Assembly (NCBI RefSeq): GCF_022758235.1
Contig: NZ_JALEBG010000002.1
Location: 372,001-436,000 of the forward strand
Source: Pontibacter liquoris
Lineage (GTDB): Bacteria; Bacteroidota; Bacteroidia; Cytophagales; Hymenobacteraceae
Direction of reading: 5' to 3'
Length of the DNA stretch: 64,000 nucleotides
Of this stretch, positions 34,668 through 43,946 are shown one piece after another. Numbering within the stretch: position 1 is the stretch's first letter; each line of letters starts with the position of its first letter. Below the pieces are notes generated by a model. It was not told the origin of the DNA and ran no database searches. It saw nothing but the letters and a program-made list of their open reading frames with translations. The position numbers and the translations under genes were made by a program.

Positions 34668-35129
34668 ATGGATTCAGTTATTCGCGGCCTGGCGATCTAT
34701 TTCTTTCTGCTGCTCATTTTTAAGGTGAGCGGAAAACGGTCGCTGCACGATACCACCACCTTTGACTTTGTGCTGCTGCTTATCATCAGCGAAACTACCC
34801 AGCAGGCCTTGCTTGCCGACGACTTCTCCCTTGTGAACGGCTTTATCCTGATCACGACGCTGGTTTTTACAGATATCGTTCTGTCGCTGGTCAAGCAAAA
34901 GTTTAAAACCACGGATAAGGTGCTGGATGGCACCCCGACCATACTTGTCGATAACGGGAAGCTTTTAAAAGACAGGATGGAGAAGGTACGGGTAGATGAA
35001 GGCGACATCATGGAATCGGCCCGCAAGCTTCGGGGACTGGAGTCGATGCAACAGGTAAAGTATGCGATTCTCGAAAACGACGGCAGCATTTCCATTATTC
35101 CGCGTACAGAGCAGGCTTTAGGTCAGTAG
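34668..35129 (+). CDS. DUF421 (YetF-type) membrane protein
   Basis: 153 residues. Three hydrophobic segments (AIYFFLLLIFKVSGKRSLH, FDFVLLLIISETTQQALL, GFILITTLVFTDIVLSL) are followed by the cytosolic domain with LDGTPTILVDNGKLL. KRSL, FDFVLLL and the GTPTILVDNG part are the family signature. DUF421 proteins in Bacillus are connected with spore or stress responses; in Bacteroidota role unknown. It forms an operon with the membrane protein upstream and is convergent with a second DUF421 gene. Confidence 0.85.
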   Translation: MDSVIRGLAIYFFLLLIFKVSGKRSLHDTTTFDFVLLLIISETTQQALLADDFSLVNGFILITTLVFTDIVLSLVKQKFKTTDKVLDGTPTILVDNGKLLKDRMEKVRVDEGDIMESARKLRGLESMQQVKYAILENDGSISIIPRTEQALGQ

Positions 35130-35166
35130 CAAGCGGTACGCAGCAACGAGGCAGCTGTCCCCTGCA

Positions 35167-35694
35167 CTACCTTGCAGGCTTCTCTACATCCTGCAGCACC
35201 GAACTTTCTTTCCCATCGGCCAGTTCGCGAATCACGCTGATGCTGCCTTCTGTTTCCAGGATAACGGCGCCTACTTCTTCTACCGTGCCGATGCCTTTAC
35301 TACGTATGGCAGCCAGTATCTCTTCACGGGTAATCCGTTCCGTTTTCATTGCATCCCACAGAAACGTGCCCTGGTATAAAAGGAGTGTCGGTGTTGCTTT
35401 CACCAGGCTGCTTAGCTTTTTAGACCGAACCGATCCCCAGGTAATGACATACTGCAAAAAGATCAGCAGCGCAAATGCGGCTATCCCATCCAACAGCGGC
35501 ACATCTTTCGAAAGCAGTACCGTGGCCAGTGTAGAGCCCAGCGCAATGGTAACGATAAAATCAAAGGAGTTCATTTTGGAGAGCGTCCGCTTACCCGAGA
35601 TCCGCAGCTGGATCACCAACACGAGGTAAGCCATAAGGCCAATGATGAGCGTGCGCTCCAGACTTTCTATGCTACTAAATAACAGTTTATCCAT
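35167..35694 (-). CDS. DUF421 (YetF-type) membrane protein, second copy
   Basis: 175 residues. The pattern is the same as its convergent neighbour: hydrophobic LIIGLMAYLVLVIQLRISGKRTL, FDFIVTIALGSTLATVLLS, VPLLDGIAAFALLIFLQYVITW, then KLSSLVKATPTLLLYQGTFL and EEILAAIRSKGIGTVEEVGAVILE. The latter is the longer, canonical YetF form. The two proteins are only distantly similar outside these motifs. The stop is 37 nt from that of the + strand copy. Confidence 0.85.
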   Translation of the reverse strand: MDKLLFSSIESLERTLIIGLMAYLVLVIQLRISGKRTLSKMNSFDFIVTIALGSTLATVLLSKDVPLLDGIAAFALLIFLQYVITWGSVRSKKLSSLVKATPTLLLYQGTFLWDAMKTERITREEILAAIRSKGIGTVEEVGAVILETEGSISVIRELADGKESSVLQDVEKPAR

Positions 35695-35795
35695 TTGAAA
35701 AATATATCGGTGAAAAATTAGTTCCCGCAGGCAAACGCCCGCAGTGCTTATACTTTATACTTACCCGAATCAGCATACCTTGTGGATAGCACTTC

Positions 35796-37040
35796 TCAGG
35801 CTATGTGCCGGGCGATGGCTGCGTTTACTTGCTGCTGCATTTCCCTGATCACGCTGGCGTTTAGTTCGGAGGAGCTAAGGGCCTGCAACTGTTGCAACAC
35901 CTGTTGCAGCTGCAGCCTTAACAGGCGATCTTCTTTGCCATAGTCCCAGATGGGCAGGATGCAGCGCTCAAACATTTCCGGAAAGGTGTATTCGCTGGTG
36001 ATAATGCGCAGCACGCCCTCATCGTCGGATAAGGCAGCTTCGGGAAAGTGCGTGAGCCGGAAAGCAAGCAGATCGGCCAGGGCATGCAGGCTGAGCACAG
36101 CCGTGCCCGGATCGTTTATGCCGGGACTCAGGGCTTTTACAGCCACCTCCACCAATTGCTTAAAGCCGTAGAAGGCACTCTTTTCAATCGGCTCACCATC
36201 ATAAAAGTTAATGTACGTATGCAGTTGCTCCCGCTGCTCCTGCGTCAGTTCTTCTGCCGCTTCTACTGCTACAAAAGCTGTTCCCCGCAACAAATAAGTG
36301 CCTGCAGGATAGCAAAAGTGCAGCAGCCAGTTCTGCGCCCTGCACACCTCCAGCAGCCCGTGTTTGTTAAAGCCCTGGAAATAGCCCGACACGGGCGCAA
36401 ACAGCATCACCGATGAGCTGACCGGGTTTCCGGGTAGTGCCCGCGTTCTTTCTTTTTCCTGGCACTGCCTTTCCAGTTCAGCCATTGTGGCCTGATAGAT
36501 GCGCCTGATGATAGTCTCATACTTGACACTTTGGGTGATATAGTGCAGAAAGTAAATGAACAGGAAAATATCGCCGATAGTGAAAAGAATGAGCAGGTAC
36601 ACGCTGAGCGCCGGCACCATGATGCCGGAATCGATATCACGGATGGTGCTCAGCAGGAACAAGGCATACACAATGGTGCCAATGTAAAAGCCAAGCACCC
36701 ACTGCTGAAACCGGTTCCCGATCATACTATCAAGCACGCGGTTGCTCAGGTTGGAGGCCGCCTGGTTGAGCAGGATCATCACCATCGAAAAGCTGAAAAC
36801 AGTAAGCGAAAGCACGCCGGCGGCAATGGTGGCGGCAATGGTCCTGGCCGTGCTGGCATCTCTCAGGCTTATAAAATCCCAGCGGCTCTTGATGCTCTTG
36901 CCCAAAGGCGAAAAATCAATGTAAAGCAGCACATACGATAAGACCAGGAAGCAGATGGCAATAATGGCGGGGTAAAAAGCAATGCTGTTTACCAGGTTGT
37001 TGTAAAACTGCCGTATCCATTTTCTTAACCTTCCTTTCAT
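35796..37040 (-). CDS. DUF2254 domain membrane protein
   Basis: 414 residues with four N-terminal hydrophobic segments (AFYPAIIAICFLVLSYVLLY, TIAATIAAGVLSLTVFSFSM, WVLGFYIGTIVYALFLL, VPALSVYLLILFTIGDIFLF). The soluble C-terminal part carries the DUF2254 hallmarks LSPGINDPGTAVLSLHALADLL and YINFYDGEPIEKSAFYGF. A predicted inner-membrane protein, possibly a channel or transporter; no experimentally known role. It stands beside the two DUF421 genes in a run of small membrane proteins. Confidence 0.85.
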   Translation of the reverse strand: MKGRLRKWIRQFYNNLVNSIAFYPAIIAICFLVLSYVLLYIDFSPLGKSIKSRWDFISLRDASTARTIAATIAAGVLSLTVFSFSMVMILLNQAASNLSNRVLDSMIGNRFQQWVLGFYIGTIVYALFLLSTIRDIDSGIMVPALSVYLLILFTIGDIFLFIYFLHYITQSVKYETIIRRIYQATMAELERQCQEKERTRALPGNPVSSSVMLFAPVSGYFQGFNKHGLLEVCRAQNWLLHFCYPAGTYLLRGTAFVAVEAAEELTQEQREQLHTYINFYDGEPIEKSAFYGFKQLVEVAVKALSPGINDPGTAVLSLHALADLLAFRLTHFPEAALSDDEGVLRIITSEYTFPEMFERCILPIWDYGKEDRLLRLQLQQVLQQLQALSSSELNASVIREMQQQVNAAIARHIA

Positions 37041-37207
37041 ACTGTATCATTCAAGTTTATATGCCGCCACCCGCCCCCTGCCTGGTTATACCTACGGCAA
37101 AACCAGCAATTGCTACAAAAGCAGTTGAGTAAAGCCATATTCCAGCAGCCTTTACTAGCACTTATTCCTGCGTTTTACCAAATCAGCGTGGCTACGTATG
37201 AGGCTGT

Positions 37208-38179
37208 ATGGCCCCAAAATGCAAAGCGATCTTGCTGATACTCCTGCTGCTCCCGTTCCGCAGCTTTGCCTGGGGCTTTTTTGCGCACCAGCGCATCAAC
37301 CACCTAGCGGTGTTTGCCCTGCCGCCCGAGATGATCGGGTTCTACAAAAACCACATCCGCTACATCACCGAAAATGCGGTGAACCCCGACAAGCGTCGCT
37401 ATGCCGTAGCCGGCGAGGCACCCCGGCACTACATCGACCTGGATGTATACGGCGACAGCGCCCTGTATAAAATGCCCCGCTACTGGCCACAGGCCGTGAA
37501 GAAGTATGGCGAGGATACGCTGCAGGCCTATGGCATTGTGCCCTGGCATATTAACCTGATGAAGTACCAGCTTACGCAGGCTTTTAAAGACCATAACCTG
37601 GACCGGATCCTGCGCCTGTCCACCGAGCTGGGGCATTATGTGGCCGATGCCTGCGTGCCGCTGCACACCACACAGAACTATAACGGGCAGCTGACCGGGC
37701 AACGCGGCATACATGGCTTCTGGGAGTCGCGGTTGCCGGAACTATACGCCGGCAGTTACGACTTTTTTGTGGGCCAGGCCACATACCTGGAGCGGCCGCA
37801 GCTAAAAGCCTGGGACCTGGTAGCCAGCGCCCACCTGGCCCTGGACTCGGTGCTTGCATTTGAGCGGGACTTAAGCAGGGCCTTTGCTGAAGACAAGAAG
37901 TATAGCTTTGAAGTACGCAACAATCTCACCACAAAAGTATACGCGCGGGCCTTTTCTGATGCCTATCAAAAGCGCTTGAACGGGCAAGTAGAGCGGCAGA
38001 TGCGCCTGGCCATCCGTACGGTGGCCAGCTACTGGTACACGGCCTGGGTGGATGCCGGCCAGCCCGACCTGCGCAAAATCACCCGCCCTTTGTCGGCAGA
38101 AGAGCTCCGGCGCCTGGAGCTGGAGAAAAAGGTGTACGAAACCGGTTCGCACAAAGTCCGGCCAGAAGGCGATGAGTAA
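37208..38179 (+). CDS. Secreted zinc-dependent phospholipase C / S1-P1 nuclease-like protein
   Basis: 323 residues with a signal peptide (ILLILLLLPFRSFAWG). After cleavage the mature N-terminus is probably WGFFAHQRINHLAV; in the P1 nuclease/phospholipase C fold the N-terminal Trp and nearby His bind zinc. Further His/Asp ligands are likely in PRHYIDLDVYG, IVPWHINLMKYQLTQAF, LSTELGHYVADACVPLHTTQNYNG and GIHGFWESRLPE, as expected for a three-zinc site. Hydrolysis of phosphate diesters in the envelope or outside is probable, while choice between lipid and nucleic acid is not possible from sequence. Confidence 0.8.
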   Translation: MAPKCKAILLILLLLPFRSFAWGFFAHQRINHLAVFALPPEMIGFYKNHIRYITENAVNPDKRRYAVAGEAPRHYIDLDVYGDSALYKMPRYWPQAVKKYGEDTLQAYGIVPWHINLMKYQLTQAFKDHNLDRILRLSTELGHYVADACVPLHTTQNYNGQLTGQRGIHGFWESRLPELYAGSYDFFVGQATYLERPQLKAWDLVASAHLALDSVLAFERDLSRAFAEDKKYSFEVRNNLTTKVYARAFSDAYQKRLNGQVERQMRLAIRTVASYWYTAWVDAGQPDLRKITRPLSAEELRRLELEKKVYETGSHKVRPEGDE

Positions 38180-38249
38180 GGAAGAGGAAGCCCGGCAGGT
38201 TTATACTTGCAACTTTATACTTGCTATACTTCCTGCCGCGGCCACAATG

Positions 38250-39353
38250 CTATTTCTTGTTTACTGGTATTTTTATGCTTTCCGCTACATTGTGCGCGGC
38301 TTTAAACTGCAGGCCCAGCAACCCGGCAAGCGTCTGCGCAAACTGTTTCTGGTATAATGTGGCTGCTTCCTTTACCTCGCCGGTGGGCCTGATGGTGGGG
38401 CCGAGCACCGCAAACCATATTTCTTCTGCTCCGGCTACCTGGCTGCCGTGGCTGGTCCACTCGCTTTTTACTTTGTCGCCCCGGCCATGGTCGGTGGTGA
38501 TGAACAGCAGCGTTTTATTTTTATACCTGTCGTTGCTTTGGATATAGGTCCAGATAGCTTTCACATACTCGTCAAACTGATGGGCCGCATTCAGGTAATG
38601 TTTGTACTCGCCGGCGTGGGCAAATTCGTCGGTTTCGCCATAAGCAATGTATAAAACACGCGGCTTTCGCTCTTTAAGATGTTCCATGGCCGCATGGTGC
38701 GTAAACACATCCAGGCACTCGTGCTGCCCCCAGGGCTTAAAAGACTGGCACAGCATCTGGTTGAGGAGCTGCTCCCGGGGGGTTGGTTGCGGGCCACCGG
38801 TTGGCTCAAAAGCAGCTACCACGGGCACACCGCTTCTTGGCTCGTTGAGGATGTACGAAAATGCTTCCCAGGCACCAAATGCCGCTACTTTGCCTTTAAA
38901 CCCGGCCTGTTGGTTGATGAACTCCAGCACATTGGTAGCCGGGTTATTTACAAGCGCATTAGACGTAAGATCAGGCGACACAAAGCCGGTAAATATCTCG
39001 CTGTAGCCCGGTGACGAGATCCGGTGCGGATTGGCGACGTTTACCTTGTTGCCCAAAGCCCTGTTGCCGTACAGTTGCCCATGCTGCGCCACATATTGCC
39101 ACATAAAAGGCAACAGTTTAGCCCGCCGCTGCATCGGATCAGGGGCCCAGTATTTGGCAGCAATGCCGGCGCTATCACCCTGATTATACTCTTTGTCGGC
39201 CGCCAGCACCGGGTCCATACCCTGGTATACTTCCTGCCACCGCAGGCCGTCGGTGGTGAGCACCACGATATTTTCTATCTGCTGTGCGGCACCTGCCTGC
39301 ATGCCGGTAAAAGAAAGGAAAAGAATCAGGCTGAGTTTCTGTAGGAGTTTCAT
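38250..39353 (-). CDS. Alkaline phosphatase superfamily (phosphodiesterase-like) protein
   Basis: 367 residues with a signal peptide (LILFLSFTGMQAGAAQQ). Metal-binding motifs of the alkaline phosphatase/nucleotide pyrophosphatase fold are visible: VVLTTDGLRWQEVYQG (first Asp), NPHRISSPGYSEIFTGF (likely nucleophile region, Ser rather than the usual Thr), IAYGETDEFAHAGEYKHYL (Asp and His) and LLFITTDHGRG (Asp-His). A periplasmic or secreted hydrolase; substrate unknown. It converges with the phospholipase-like gene: their stops are ~70 nt apart, with three TATACTT heptamers in between. Confidence 0.8.
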   Translation of the reverse strand: MKLLQKLSLILFLSFTGMQAGAAQQIENIVVLTTDGLRWQEVYQGMDPVLAADKEYNQGDSAGIAAKYWAPDPMQRRAKLLPFMWQYVAQHGQLYGNRALGNKVNVANPHRISSPGYSEIFTGFVSPDLTSNALVNNPATNVLEFINQQAGFKGKVAAFGAWEAFSYILNEPRSGVPVVAAFEPTGGPQPTPREQLLNQMLCQSFKPWGQHECLDVFTHHAAMEHLKERKPRVLYIAYGETDEFAHAGEYKHYLNAAHQFDEYVKAIWTYIQSNDRYKNKTLLFITTDHGRGDKVKSEWTSHGSQVAGAEEIWFAVLGPTIRPTGEVKEAATLYQKQFAQTLAGLLGLQFKAAHNVAESIKIPVNKK

Positions 39354-39661
39354 GGTATGAGCTAATATTGTATTGGAAAGGCAAGTATAAGAAATTACTT
39401 TCAGGTATACCTGCCTGGTATAAAGAGCCGGTCGTGATGCGCTGCCTGCCGGTAAACCGACTTTCTCATGTACTTAAAAGCAACAGGAAACCTACCAAAA
39501 GATCGCAAACACACCGCACACTTGCAGGCCATTTTGCTGTACGCTTTACCTCTTACAAGTATAAACGGAAGCAGGCAAGTATACTAAGATCCATACGGCG
39601 CCTGGGTTTTCCGGCACTTCAAAAATAAGTAACTTGCCGTACCACAAACTTCTGACCTCTG
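39354..39661. other. Intergenic region between divergent phosphatase and serine hydrolase genes
   Basis: 308 nt without a credible gene. It holds three AAGTATA heptamers (near 39383, 39558, 39577) and, shortly before the hydrolase start, AGTAACTTGCCGTACC as a possible -7 region. Nothing else seen. Confidence 0.4.
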
Positions 39662-41239
39662 ATGACAAAATCTTTTTCTCTCTTTTCTCTCCGCTCCCTC
39701 CTCCTTTTGCTTGCTGTCTGCATGCAATACCAGGCAGGAGCGCAAACCAAAACCACGGTTGATTTTGCCCGCCTGGATGCTTATTACCAGAAAGCCCTGA
39801 AAGACTGGAATGTGCCGGGTATGGCCATTGCCATCGTAAAAGACGATTCGATCGTGTTTGCGAAAGGCTACGGCGTAAAAGACCTCAAAACCGGCGGCGC
39901 CGTAGATGCCAACACCCTGTTTGGGATTGCCTCCAACACCAAAGCCTATACTGCCGCAGCGCTGGGCATTCTGGTAGACGAGGGCAAGCTGAAATGGAAC
40001 GACCCGGTACAGAAATACCTGCCTTACCTGCAGCTCTACAACCCTTACGTAACCGAAAACCTGACCATCGAAGACCTGCTGTGCCACCGCGTAGGTTTCC
40101 AAACGTATGCCGGCGACCTGCTCTGGTACAACACCACCTACAGCCGCCCCGAGATCATCCGGCGCATGCGCTACCTGGAGCCGGCGTATGGCTTCCGCAA
40201 TGGCTACGGCTACTCTAACCTCATGTTTATTACCGCCGGCGAAGTGATCGCGGCCGTTTCGGGCACCACCTGGGAGAACTTTATCGCCACTCGCTTTCTG
40301 CAGCCCCTGGGCATGACCCGGACCTATACTTCGGTGAATGCCCTGAAAGGCGTAGACAACGTGGCCACGCCGCACGGCTTTGATGCAGACGGCAAACCTT
40401 ACCCTACCAAGTTTACCGCCTGGGACAACTGGAACCCGGCCGCAGGCATTTTCACCAGCGTAAACCAGGATGCCCAGTGGCTGCGCCTGCAACTGGGCCG
40501 CGGTACCTACAAAGGCAAGAAGATCTTCAGCGAGGACGTGAGCCGCAACATGTGGAACGCCCACAATCCTTTCCCGGTATCTAAAAAATCAGAAGAGGTA
40601 ACGCCTTCCACGCATTTCTCTGCTGCCGGCCTGGGCTGGATGCTCTCCGACTACGAAGGCCGCAAGCTGGTAGCGCATGGCGGTGGCCACGAAGGTATGA
40701 ACAGCCGCACGGTGCTGGTGCCTGAAGAAAACCTGGGCATTGTGATCCTGACCAATAGTATGAGCAGCATCATGTCGCCCCTGGCCAACTATACGGTAGA
40801 CCAATTCCTGGGCATCAAAAACGGGCGCGATTGGAGCCGCTTTGCCCTGGACGCACAGGAAGCTGCCAAAAAAGAAAAGGAAGCGGAGCTACGCAATGCG
40901 CCGAAAGAGAAAAAGGCCCGCAAGAGCAAACTCACCCGCGACTTATCGGAGTATGCCGGCACCTACCACAGCCCGCTTTACGGCGATGCCACCATTACTT
41001 TGAACGGCAAAAAGCTGGAACTGCAACTGGCACCGGCGCCAACCCTGGGAGGCACGCTCAGCTACTGGCAACACGATATCTTTAACCTGGACTGGAAAAC
41101 GGATTATGCCCTACTGCACCCGACCAACGTGCGCTTCCTGACCGGTGAAGATGGCAAGATTGAAGCCATGCGGCTAGATTCGGACAACCCTGACTTTAAC
41201 TTTGAAGAGCTGAAGTTTGAAAAAATAAAGCAGCAGTAA
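39662..41239 (+). CDS. Serine hydrolase, class C beta-lactamase-related, with DUF3471
   Basis: 525 residues. Signal peptide to about residue 28 (CMQYQAGAQTK). The penicillin-binding fold is evident: SNTKAYTAAALG (SxxK, nucleophile Ser), the tyrosine motif YGYSNLMF (YxN) and HGGGHEGMNS (in place of KTG). The C-terminal ~100 residues (LSEYAGTYHSPLYGDATITLNGKKLELQL) are a DUF3471 beta-barrel. Such proteins are often peptidases or esterases rather than true lactamases; no lactam resistance should be assumed. Monocistronic, terminator at 41303-41329. Confidence 0.87.
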   Translation: MTKSFSLFSLRSLLLLLAVCMQYQAGAQTKTTVDFARLDAYYQKALKDWNVPGMAIAIVKDDSIVFAKGYGVKDLKTGGAVDANTLFGIASNTKAYTAAALGILVDEGKLKWNDPVQKYLPYLQLYNPYVTENLTIEDLLCHRVGFQTYAGDLLWYNTTYSRPEIIRRMRYLEPAYGFRNGYGYSNLMFITAGEVIAAVSGTTWENFIATRFLQPLGMTRTYTSVNALKGVDNVATPHGFDADGKPYPTKFTAWDNWNPAAGIFTSVNQDAQWLRLQLGRGTYKGKKIFSEDVSRNMWNAHNPFPVSKKSEEVTPSTHFSAAGLGWMLSDYEGRKLVAHGGGHEGMNSRTVLVPEENLGIVILTNSMSSIMSPLANYTVDQFLGIKNGRDWSRFALDAQEAAKKEKEAELRNAPKEKKARKSKLTRDLSEYAGTYHSPLYGDATITLNGKKLELQLAPAPTLGGTLSYWQHDIFNLDWKTDYALLHPTNVRFLTGEDGKIEAMRLDSDNPDFNFEELKFEKIKQQ

Positions 41240-41302
41240 CTGTCTCCTCTTCTCAAAAGAAACACTTGCTGCTGCTATTGCTGTAAAAACCTACCTGCAT
41301 AC

Positions 41303-41329
41303 AAAAGGCCGTACCTGGTACGGCCTTTT
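41303..41329 (+). terminator. Intrinsic terminator of the serine hydrolase gene
   Basis: AAAAGGCCGTAC (41303-41314), 3-nt loop, GTACGGCCTTTT (41318-41329). Confidence 0.85.
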
Positions 41330-41350
41330 CCCGGTGGTCATCCTATTTAG

Positions 41351-41446
41351 TTAGGCTATTAAGTAAGTAATGGTACTTACTGTTGCGAAATAAGCTGCAA
41401 TGATCCAATATGCGGCTTCCTCGCTGTGAGAGTAAATTTTTTTCAT
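41351..41446 (-). CDS. Possible 31-residue single-span membrane peptide
   Basis: Reading from the ATG at 41446: MKKIYSHSEEAAYWIIAAYF, then ATVSTITYLIA and stop at 41351. A short charged N-terminus is followed by a ~20-residue hydrophobic span, the usual plan of small membrane proteins. It sits alone in a 677-nt gap, 22 nt after an oppositely directed terminator. No Shine-Dalgarno can be recognised, as with most genes here. Too short for homology by eye; coding status uncertain. Confidence 0.4.
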   Translation of the reverse strand: MKKIYSHSEEAAYWIIAAYFATVSTITYLIA

Positions 41447-41850
41447 CGTATAGTTACATTAAGTGACAAAATAACTTATTAGCCATCAAGTGCTTATGTT
41501 GTTATACGAGGGCAAGAACGAAGTGGGTTATAGTACAACCAAAATATTTCCGCTCCATTTCAGTGCTATAATGCTATTGCAATAGCAGCTGCCAGCATCC
41601 TGTAAAGCTCCAATTTAAAGCTCGCAGCAAAATACATTATATTGTACAATTTTTTATATCCGTATTCACACTTTTAAACTGTACTTCCTATCAAAGAGAG
41701 TCGCCCCTACTTCTGCGCAAGCAGGCTATTTTCGGTTTGCTCATGGAGAGGTGGCCACTGGCCGGTTTCACGGGGTTTACCCACTGGCCCTGGCCGGCAT
41801 CGGAGTTAACCTGCCCCAGCATCTATCCGGATACAGCTCGGGCAGCAAAC

Positions 41851-41884
41851 AAAAAGCCCGCTGCCAAACGGAAGCGGGCCTTTT
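41851..41884 (-). terminator. Intrinsic terminator of ettA
   Basis: AAAAAGCCCGCT and AGCGGGCCTTTT form a hairpin with one mismatch; on the minus strand it follows the ettA stop at 41917 and ends in T residues. Confidence 0.75.
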
Positions 41885-41916
41885 GATATTTAAAAGCTGT
41901 AATTCGTAATTAAAAC

Positions 41917-43587
41917 TTACACCAGTTTCTTGTACCGGATACGCTTAGGCTCCATGTCGCCCAGGCGCTTCTTCTTGTTCTCTTCGTATTCGCTGTAGTT
42001 GCCTTCAAACCAGTATACCTGCGAGTCGCCTTCAAACGCGAGAATGTGCGTGCAGATACGGTCCAGGAACCAGCGGTCGTGCGAAATGATCACGGCGCAA
42101 CCGGCAAAGTTCTCCAGGGCATCTTCCAAGGCGCGGATCGCATTTACGTCCAGATCGTTGGTAGGCTCATCGAGCAGCAGCAGGTTACCGCCTTCTTTCA
42201 GCGTCATGGCCAGGTGCACGCGGTTGCGCTCCCCACCCGACAGCTTCTCTACTTTCTTCTCCTGGTCGCCGCCTGAAAAGTTAAACTTGCTCACATAAGC
42301 GCGTGACACCACCTGGCGGCCGGCCATCATCATGTGCTCCGTTCCGCCCGAGATCACCTCGAAAACAGATTTGCTCGGGTCCAGGCGGGCATGCTCCTGG
42401 TCTACGTACGAGATCTGCACGGTAGAGCCCACCGTAAAGTCACCATTGTCAGGTTTCTCCTGTCCGGTGATGAGCTTGAAGAGCGTGGTTTTACCGGCAC
42501 CGTTCGGGCCGATGATGCCCACAATGCCTCCCTGCGGCAGGGCAAAACTCAGATCTTCGAACAACAGCTTATCGCCGTAAGCCTTGCTCACGTTATTCAC
42601 CTCGATTACCTGGGCGCCCAAACGCGGGCCGTCCGGAATGAACAGCTCCAGTTTCTCTTCCTTCTTGGCCGATTCTTCGCTGGCCAGTTTATCATACTGG
42701 CTGATACGCGCCTTGGATTTGGCATGACGGGCTTTGGGAGCCATCTTCACCCATTCCAGCTCACGCTGCAGGGTTTTCTGGCGCTTGCTTTCGGTTTTCT
42801 CTTCTGCTGCCAGTCGGGTAGACTTCTGCTCCAACCAACTGCTATAGTTGCCTTTCCACGGAATGCCTTCGCCACGGTCCAGTTCCAGTATCCAGCCGGC
42901 CACATTGTCGAGGAAGTAACGGTCGTGGGTAACAGCGATCACGGTGCCCTTGTATTGCTGCAGGTGCTGCTCCAGCCAGTCCACCGACTCGGCGTCGAGG
43001 TGGTTGGTCGGCTCGTCCAGTAGCAACACGTCCGGCTCCTGCAAGAGCAGGCGGCACAGGGCCACGCGGCGCTTCTCGCCACCCGACAGGTTAGCAATCA
43101 GCGCATCTTCGGGTGGCGTGCGCAGCGCATCCATGGCACGCTCCAGGCGGTTATCCAGCTCCCAGGCGTTAAGCTGGTCCAGTTTTTCCTGCACCTCGCC
43201 TTGCCGTTCGATGAGCTTGTTCATGGCGTCGTCGGTCATCTCCTCGGCAAACTTCATGTTGATCTCGTCGAATTCCTTCAACAAAGCCACCACTTCGCTT
43301 ACGCCCTCTTCCACCACCTGGCGCACAGTTTTGGTCGGGTCCAGCTGAGGCTCCTGCTCCAGGTAGCCCACCGTGTAGCCCGGCGACCATACTACCTCGC
43401 CCAGGAACTCCTTGTCCACACCGGCAATGATCTTCAGTAAGCTGGATTTACCCGAGCCGTTGAGGCCCAGTACGCCAATTTTGGCGCCGTAAAAAAACGA
43501 CAGGTAGATATTTTTCAGTACTTGTTTCTTTGGAGGGTAGATCTTGCTTACCCCAGCCATCGAAAAAATAATAGTTTCGCTACTCAT
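41917..43587 (-). CDS. ettA: Energy-dependent translational throttle protein EttA (ABC-F)
   Basis: 556 residues, full length. Two ABC domains: [17 protein letters not shown] with [20 protein letters not shown] and DEPTNHLD, and [16 protein letters not shown] with [19 protein letters not shown] and DEPTNDLD. Between them is the linker with KRIRYKKLV at the C-terminus; an 'arm' insertion typical of EttA lies in the first domain ([17 protein letters not shown]). No membrane segments, thus a cytosolic ribosome-binding ATPase that gates entry into elongation according to ADP/ATP. Start ATG at 43587 gives [20 protein letters not shown], as usual for the family. Confidence 0.95.
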   Translation of the reverse strand: MSSETIIFSMAGVSKIYPPKKQVLKNIYLSFFYGAKIGVLGLNGSGKSSLLKIIAGVDKEFLGEVVWSPGYTVGYLEQEPQLDPTKTVRQVVEEGVSEVVALLKEFDEINMKFAEEMTDDAMNKLIERQGEVQEKLDQLNAWELDNRLERAMDALRTPPEDALIANLSGGEKRRVALCRLLLQEPDVLLLDEPTNHLDAESVDWLEQHLQQYKGTVIAVTHDRYFLDNVAGWILELDRGEGIPWKGNYSSWLEQKSTRLAAEEKTESKRQKTLQRELEWVKMAPKARHAKSKARISQYDKLASEESAKKEEKLELFIPDGPRLGAQVIEVNNVSKAYGDKLLFEDLSFALPQGGIVGIIGPNGAGKTTLFKLITGQEKPDNGDFTVGSTVQISYVDQEHARLDPSKSVFEVISGGTEHMMMAGRQVVSRAYVSKFNFSGGDQEKKVEKLSGGERNRVHLAMTLKEGGNLLLLDEPTNDLDVNAIRALEDALENFAGCAVIISHDRWFLDRICTHILAFEGDSQVYWFEGNYSEYEENKKKRLGDMEPKRIRYKKLV

Positions 43588-43946
43588 ATGCTTGTTTATC
43601 GTGTTCTGTTAATCTTTTGTAACAAAATCAAGTTGGCTTACGTGCCACCTTCAGCCACAGGGCTATAAAGTAGCAGCGGGCTAATTATTTTGTAATCAAA
43701 TACAAATATCGTAAAAATTCATGCATTAACGCGTCACAAAATTGCGCTTAAATCATTAAACTTGTAAAAAAACTGTATTGGGGATAGTTGGCCCGAACTG
43801 ATTTTGACACCCGGCAGCCGCTACTACCGTTGCGCTACGAGTTGGCGCGATGGCCGCGTTTAACGCAGCAGGCAAAGCGTGCGTATGCTAAAGTTAGTTT
43901 TATTTGCTACCTTACTCTAATTTACGACCCATAACCCATCCAATAA
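43588..43946. other. Intergenic region between divergent ettA and DUF349 gene
   Basis: 359 nt, no gene seen. The central part (43680-43770) is AT-rich and probably holds both promoters; toward the DUF349 gene the sequence TTAGTTTTATTTGCTACC at about 43894 resembles a -7 region. Confidence 0.4.

Larger units (their letters stand above)
41240..41916. other. Intergenic region with two terminators and a possible tiny gene
   Basis: 677 nt. Contains the hydrolase terminator (41303-41329), a possible 31-residue gene on the minus strand (41351-41446), then about 400 nt of AT-rich sequence (41450-41700) followed by a G/C-rich stretch (41730-41820), and the ettA terminator (41851-41884). No longer ORF with coding character. 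Confidence 0.5.

Noticed and set aside
39662..41239. True beta-lactamase
   Set aside because: Although SxxK and YxN are present, the third motif is HGG and a DUF3471 domain follows, so it is named only serine hydrolase.
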